Shown here: positions 63,624 through 64,000 of the stretch, one piece after another
How the letters are laid out: every line of letters begins with the position of its first letter
Position numbering within the stretch: the stretch's first letter is position 1
DNA from: Alphaproteobacteria bacterium
GTDB taxonomy: Bacteria; Pseudomonadota; Alphaproteobacteria; UBA828
Assembly: GCA_011523425.1 (NCBI GenBank)
Contig: WTGU01000146.1
Span: forward strand, 62,001-126,000
Direction: 5' to 3'
Length of the DNA: 64,000 nucleotides
Made by a program: the position numbers and the translations under genes
The notes under the pieces: generated by a model
Seen by the model: the letters and a program-made list of their open reading frames with translations, nothing else
Databases searched by the model: none
Told to the model about the DNA's origin: nothing

Positions 63624-64000
63624 ATGGCCGACTTGCTGATGCCCAAGGCCACGGCTGTATGGCTGATCGACAACACGACGCTCACCTTCGATCAGATCGC
63701 GGCGTTTTGCGGCCTTCATCCGCTGGAGGTGCAGGGCATCGCCGACGGCGAGGTCGCGGTCGGCATCCGCGGCCTCGATCCGATCGCCAACGGACAGCTG
63801 AGCCGCGAGGAGGTGGCGCGCTGCGAGCAGGATACCTCGCTGCGCCTCGAGGCCACCGGCCCGGCCGAAGAGCTCCCCCAGCGCACCCGCCGCGCCCGCT
63901 ACACGCCGGTCAGCAAGCGTCAGGACCGGCCCAACGCCATCGCCTGGCTGCTCAAGAACTATGACGAGCTGAGCGACGCGCAGATCGGCAAGCTGCTGGG
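63624..64000 (+). CDS. trcR: TrcR/DUF1013 cell-cycle transcriptional regulator (partial)
   Basis: The first 125 codons are present; the window ends inside the gene. 'MADLLMPKATAVWLIDNTTLTFDQIAAFCGLHPLEVQGIADGEV' in pattern, then 'GIRGLDPIANGQLSREE' and 'KRQDRPNAIAWLLKNYDELSDAQIGKLLG', are the nearly invariant features of TrcR, a cytosolic regulator found across alphaproteobacteria and implicated in cell-cycle control in Caulobacter. ATG 63624 follows AAGAAGGAACG. The rest of the helix-turn-helix region lies beyond base 64000. Confidence 0.92.
   Translation, partial: MADLLMPKATAVWLIDNTTLTFDQIAAFCGLHPLEVQGIADGEVAVGIRGLDPIANGQLSREEVARCEQDTSLRLEATGPAEELPQRTRRARYTPVSKRQDRPNAIAWLLKNYDELSDAQIGKLL

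Overview
The window is a chromosomal segment of a very GC-rich alphaproteobacterium. Supporting signs are a TrcR/DUF1013 cell-cycle regulator beside a DUF1192 gene, heterotetrameric sarcosine oxidase, a SAM-II riboswitch, the MOFRL glycerate kinase plus pyruvate kinase pair, and an IS1-family transposase of the type common in Rhizobiales. A Rhodospirillales-like lineage is my guess; the sequence does not prove it. About 60 genes are supported and most are metabolic.

Layout. 0-6.8 kb: end of an SDR gene, an EamA exporter, glycerate 2-kinase and pyruvate kinase, then a secreted YVTN propeller, an S41-protease-like protein and a PCu(A)C copper chaperone. 7-14.6 kb: two divergent acyl-CoA gene sets (NTF2-like, thioesterase, two SDRs and a PNPOx-like protein on the minus strand; an HMG-CoA-synthase-like/DUF35 fusion, thiolase, MaoC hydratase and SDR on the plus strand) that flank a palindrome. 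14.7-24.6 kb: PhyH dioxygenase, molybdopterin oxidoreductase, then an enamidase-like hydrolase, an HpaB-type monooxygenase, a MarR regulator, a divergent isochorismatase-fold hydrolase, a MaoC protein and a radical SAM protein. Together they resemble a catabolic module for a nitrogen-containing compound.

24.9-28.1 kb is an intact mobile element of 3,232 bp with 22-bp perfect terminal inverted repeats and an 8-bp target duplication. It has an IS1-type transposase and cargo: a TbpB-like surface lipoprotein, a 93-aa protein and three overlapping micro-genes. It lies just upstream of a betaine-type ABC importer (28.3-31.4 kb). 31.4-37.7 kb: fused HyuA-HyuB hydantoinase/oxoprolinase, a small Cys-rich protein, a cysteine hydrolase and a glutamine-synthetase-like ligase. 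38-42 kb: SAM-II riboswitch, terminator-like hairpin and metH. 42-49 kb: MocA oxidoreductase, CaiB CoA-transferase, HMG-CoA lyase, upp, a queuosine-precursor transporter, rpmB and hslVU. 49.5-54.4 kb: a branched-chain/urea/amide-type ABC importer, followed by an N-formylglutamate-amidohydrolase-like gene, tRNA-Val(GAC) and an EamA exporter. 56.7-62 kb: soxBDAG, then DUF1192, quinone oxidoreductase and the start of trcR.

The most unusual items are: (1) a structured repeat of about 125-170 bp that fills convergent gene junctions at 0.13, 6.8 and 45.3 kb, with a leading hairpin whose stem changes by compensation between copies; (2) the cargo-bearing IS1-like element; (3) the riboswitch-controlled metH; (4) an 11-mer shared by the MarR-side promoter and the region upstream of the IS-separated betaine transporter. 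Several genes (opu-type importer, hydantoinase/oxoprolinase, amide-type importer, formylglutamate hydrolase, sarcosine oxidase) point to uptake and breakdown of small nitrogenous solutes.
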